This document shows positions 61,717 to 64,000 of a stretch of 64,000 nt of DNA, piece after piece; within the stretch, counting starts at the first letter, position 1, and every line of letters starts with the position of its first letter. The DNA is from Citrobacter amalonaticus (GTDB lineage Bacteria > Pseudomonadota > Gammaproteobacteria > Enterobacterales > Enterobacteriaceae). The DNA lies in the NCBI RefSeq assembly GCF_002918555.1, contig NZ_PQMB01000004.1, positions 362,542 through 426,541 on the forward strand. The letters are read 5' to 3'. The notes under the pieces were generated by a model. It ran no database searches. It had not been told where the DNA came from and was given only the letters and a program-made list of their open reading frames with translations. Position numbers and translations under genes: made by a program.

Positions 61717-63036
61717 ATGCCATTAATCATAATTGCGGCAGGCGTCGCACTGCTTCTGGTCCTGATGATTGGCTTTAAAGTCAACGGCTTTATAGCCCTG
61801 GTACTGGTCGCGGCGGTCGTCGGATTTGCCGAAGGGATGGACGCACAAGCCGTTTTACACTCGATTCAAAACGGGATCGGCGGCACGCTCGGCGGGCTGG
61901 CGATGATCCTCGGTTTTGGCGCGATGTTGGGTAAATTAATTTCCGATACGGGCGCAGCGCAGCGCATCGCCACCACGCTTATCGATACTTTCGGTAAAAA
62001 ACACGTGCAGTGGGCGCTGGTCGTCACCGGGCTGGTTGTCGGTCTGGCAATGTTCTTTGAAGTGGGTTTTGTTCTGCTGCTGCCACTGGTGTTTACGGTG
62101 GTGGCGTCTTCGGGTTTACCACTGCTGTACGTGGGTGTCCCCATGGTGGCAGCCCTCTCCGTCACTCATTGCTTTCTGCCGCCGCATCCAGGTCCGACCG
62201 CCATTGCGACAATCTTTGAGGCGAATCTCGGTACAACGCTGCTGTATGGGTTCATTATAACGATTCCAACCGTCATCGTCGCAGGCCCACTGTTTTCAAA
62301 ACTGCTAACGCGTTTCGAAAAAGCGCCGCCGGAAGGATTATTTAATCCGCATCTGTTCACCGAAGAGGAGATGCCGTCGTTCTGGAACAGTATCTTTGCA
62401 GCAGTCATCCCGGTCATACTGATGGCGGTGGCGGCAGTGTGCGAAATCACCCTGCCGAAGACCAACAGCGTGCGGGTGTTCTTTGAGTTTATCGGTAACC
62501 CTGCGGTGGCGCTGTTTATCGCCATTGTGCTGGCCATTTTCACTCTTGGTCGGCGTAATGGCCGGACGATAGAGCAAATCATGGATATCGTGGGTGACTC
62601 CATCGGCGCCATTGCGATGATTGTGTTTATTATCGCTGGCGGCGGCGCGTTCAAGCAGGTTCTGGTGGATAGCGGCGTGGGTCAGTATATCTCGCAGCTG
62701 ATGACGGGCACCTCGCTCTCACCTCTGCTCATGTGCTGGACGGTTGCGGCATTACTGCGCATTGCGCTTGGTTCAGCCACCGTCGCGGCGATCACCACCG
62801 CAGGCGTGGTACTGCCGATAATCAACGTCACCCACGCCGATCCCGCGCTGATGGTCCTGGCAACCGGCGCTGGCAGTGTGATCGCCTCACACGTTAACGA
62901 TCCGGGCTTCTGGTTGTTTAAAGGCTACTTTAACCTCAGCGTGGGTGAAACGTTGCGGACGTGGACCGTCATGGAAACGCTGATTTCTGTTATGGGCCTG
63001 CTGGGCGTACTGGCGCTCAACGCAATTCTCCATTAA
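61717..63036 (+). CDS. idnT: L-idonate / gluconate transporter (GntP family)
   Basis: The ATG at 61717 gives 439 residues, the E. coli IdnT length; the frame open from 61645 covers the palindromic repeat. The protein has about 12 membrane segments and GntP family stretches such as GGTLGGLAMILGFGAMLGKL, THCFLPPHPGPTAIA and SHVNDPGFWLFKGYFNLS. It imports L-idonate, 5-ketogluconate and gluconate through the inner membrane by proton symport. It is followed by idnR after 66 bases with a stem-loop in between. Confidence 0.94.
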   Translation: MPLIIIAAGVALLLVLMIGFKVNGFIALVLVAAVVGFAEGMDAQAVLHSIQNGIGGTLGGLAMILGFGAMLGKLISDTGAAQRIATTLIDTFGKKHVQWALVVTGLVVGLAMFFEVGFVLLLPLVFTVVASSGLPLLYVGVPMVAALSVTHCFLPPHPGPTAIATIFEANLGTTLLYGFIITIPTVIVAGPLFSKLLTRFEKAPPEGLFNPHLFTEEEMPSFWNSIFAAVIPVILMAVAAVCEITLPKTNSVRVFFEFIGNPAVALFIAIVLAIFTLGRRNGRTIEQIMDIVGDSIGAIAMIVFIIAGGGAFKQVLVDSGVGQYISQLMTGTSLSPLLMCWTVAALLRIALGSATVAAITTAGVVLPIINVTHADPALMVLATGAGSVIASHVNDPGFWLFKGYFNLSVGETLRTWTVMETLISVMGLLGVLALNAILH

Positions 63037-63062
63037 GGCGTTACGAAGGGGTAGTTTTATCA

Positions 63063-63089
63063 CCGGGGAACAATGTCGTCGTTCCCCGG
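63063..63089 (+). terminator. 9-bp stem-loop between idnT and idnR
   Basis: CCGGGGAAC (63063-63071) pairs with GTTCCCCGG (63081-63089), loop of nine bases. No T-run follows, so it may act as an mRNA-stabilising or attenuating structure rather than a full terminator; a few bases later comes the ribosome binding site of idnR. Confidence 0.45.
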
Positions 63090-63102
63090 CACTGGAGACA
63101 AA

Positions 63103-64000
63103 ATGAGGAACCACAGAATTTCCTTGCAGGACATCGCCACGCTCGCGGGCGTCACTAAAATGACGGTGAGCCGCTATATCCGTTCGCCGAAAAAGGTCGC
63201 AAAGGAAACCGCCGATCGTATCGCGCAGATCATGGAGGAGATCAATTACATCCCAAACCGTGCGCCTGCCATGCTGCTGAATGCGCAAAGTTACACGCTT
63301 GGCGTACTGATCCCCTCTTTTCAGAACCAGTTGTTCGCCGATATTCTTGCCGGTATTGAATCGGTGACTTCCGGCCATAACTACCAGACGCTGATTGCGA
63401 ACTACAACTATGATCGCGAATCGGAGGAAGAGTCGGTCATCAATCTGCTGTCCTATAATATCGACGGCATTATTCTTTCCGAAAAGTACCACACCCTCAG
63501 AACGGTGAAGTTCCTGCGCTCAGCCGCCATTCCGATTATCGAACTGATGGATATCCAGGGCGATCGTCTGGACATGGAAGTAGGATTCGATAATCGTCAG
63601 GCGGCGTTTGATATGGTCAGCACCATGCTGGATAAGCGCCAGCGGCAGAAAGTCCTCTACCTTGGGTCAAAAGATGATATCCGTGATGAGCAACGTTATC
63701 ACGGTTACTGCGATGCGATGACGCGGCAGGGACTGACGCCTTTACGGGTCAATCCACGAGCCATTTCCTCTATTCATCTGGGTACACAACTGATGCGCGA
63801 CGCGCTCGGCGAGCACCCCGATCTGGATGGCGTGTTTTGCACTAATGATGATATCGCGATGGGCGCCCTGCTTTTTTGCCGGGAACGTAACCTCTCTGTC
63901 CCTGAGCAGATCTCCATTGCCGGATTCCACGGGCTGGAGATGGGCCGACAGATGATCCCAAGTCTTGCCAGCGTGATCACCCCCCGTTTTGACATCGGTC
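63103..64000 (+). CDS. idnR: LacI-family regulator of idonate use (3' end outside window)
   Basis: The frame starts at ATG 63103 behind TGGAGA and is open to the right edge, giving 299 residues of about 332 expected. The N-terminal helix-turn-helix LQDIATLAGVTKMTVSRYIR and hinge INYIPNRAPAMLLN are LacI-type; the sensing domain follows (LGVLIPSFQNQLFADILAGI, GVFCTNDDIAMGALLFCRER). It agrees with E. coli IdnR almost throughout. It activates the idn genes with its sugar-acid ligand and shares operators with GntR; the site at 59593-59608 is a likely target. Confidence 0.94.
   Translation, partial: MRNHRISLQDIATLAGVTKMTVSRYIRSPKKVAKETADRIAQIMEEINYIPNRAPAMLLNAQSYTLGVLIPSFQNQLFADILAGIESVTSGHNYQTLIANYNYDRESEEESVINLLSYNIDGIILSEKYHTLRTVKFLRSAAIPIIELMDIQGDRLDMEVGFDNRQAAFDMVSTMLDKRQRQKVLYLGSKDDIRDEQRYHGYCDAMTRQGLTPLRVNPRAISSIHLGTQLMRDALGEHPDLDGVFCTNDDIAMGALLFCRERNLSVPEQISIAGFHGLEMGRQMIPSLASVITPRFDIG

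Overview
The window comes from a member of the Enterobacteriaceae close to Escherichia, Citrobacter and Salmonella. The right end (57.6-64 kb) is chromosomal backbone in the gene order of the E. coli leuX locus: tRNA-Leu(CAA) leuX, ahr (yjgB), idnK, idnD, idnO, idnT, idnR. The proteins are recognisably similar but not identical to the E. coli ones as I remember them, so a Citrobacter-like host is more likely than E. coli. Everything to the left of leuX looks like accessory DNA stacked at this tRNA.

Left end (0-5 kb): the 3' end of a GH42 beta-galactosidase gene, an AraC-type regulator, a small secreted protein, then a three-gene regulatory block (LuxR/FimW-like HTH protein, EAL phosphodiesterase, CaiF/GrlA-type activator) typical of fimbrial control. 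Next (5-13 kb): a wza-wzb-wzc export/tyrosine-kinase operon without any glycosyltransferase genes, a LeuO-like LysR regulator, a second CaiF/GrlA-type regulator with an LprI-like protein and a membrane protein, and a candidate small RNA.

Fimbrial locus (13-26 kb, minus strand): an FGL-type chaperone/usher fimbria with two minor pilin-like proteins, a zinc-ribbon membrane protein, a DsbA-like oxidoreductase, chaperone, usher and two structural subunits. Chaperone and subunits are repeated downstream, but the second copy has lost the usher and its chaperone carries an amber stop. An AraC/Rns-like regulator is transcribed divergently, followed by a bactofilin and small secreted proteins.

Anaerobic module (30-34.4 kb): hpdBCA, 4-hydroxyphenylacetate decarboxylase (p-cresol forming glycyl radical enzyme), its Fe-S small subunit and its activase. 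It lies between two fragments of the same autotransporter gene, with a broken RES toxin gene on the left. A DUF1214 protein and a truncated gene of an integrative conjugative element follow.

Integrated island (37638-57635, about 20 kb, AT-rich): bounded by an 18-bp copy of the leuX 3' end and by paired 12-bp-spaced repeats at both ends, with a P4-type integrase beside leuX. It holds a three-gene module of C5-cytosine methyltransferase, protein with two GHKL ATPase domains and a histidine-kinase H-box, and receiver-domain protein (the best candidate for an undescribed defence/signalling system); two unknown genes; a MobC/relaxase pair with a 22-copy hexanucleotide repeat; zinc-ribbon and lipoprotein cargo; and a four-gene set of three tyrosine recombinases plus a small partner that matches the GInt ginABCD arrangement. 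Two integration systems are therefore nested in one island.
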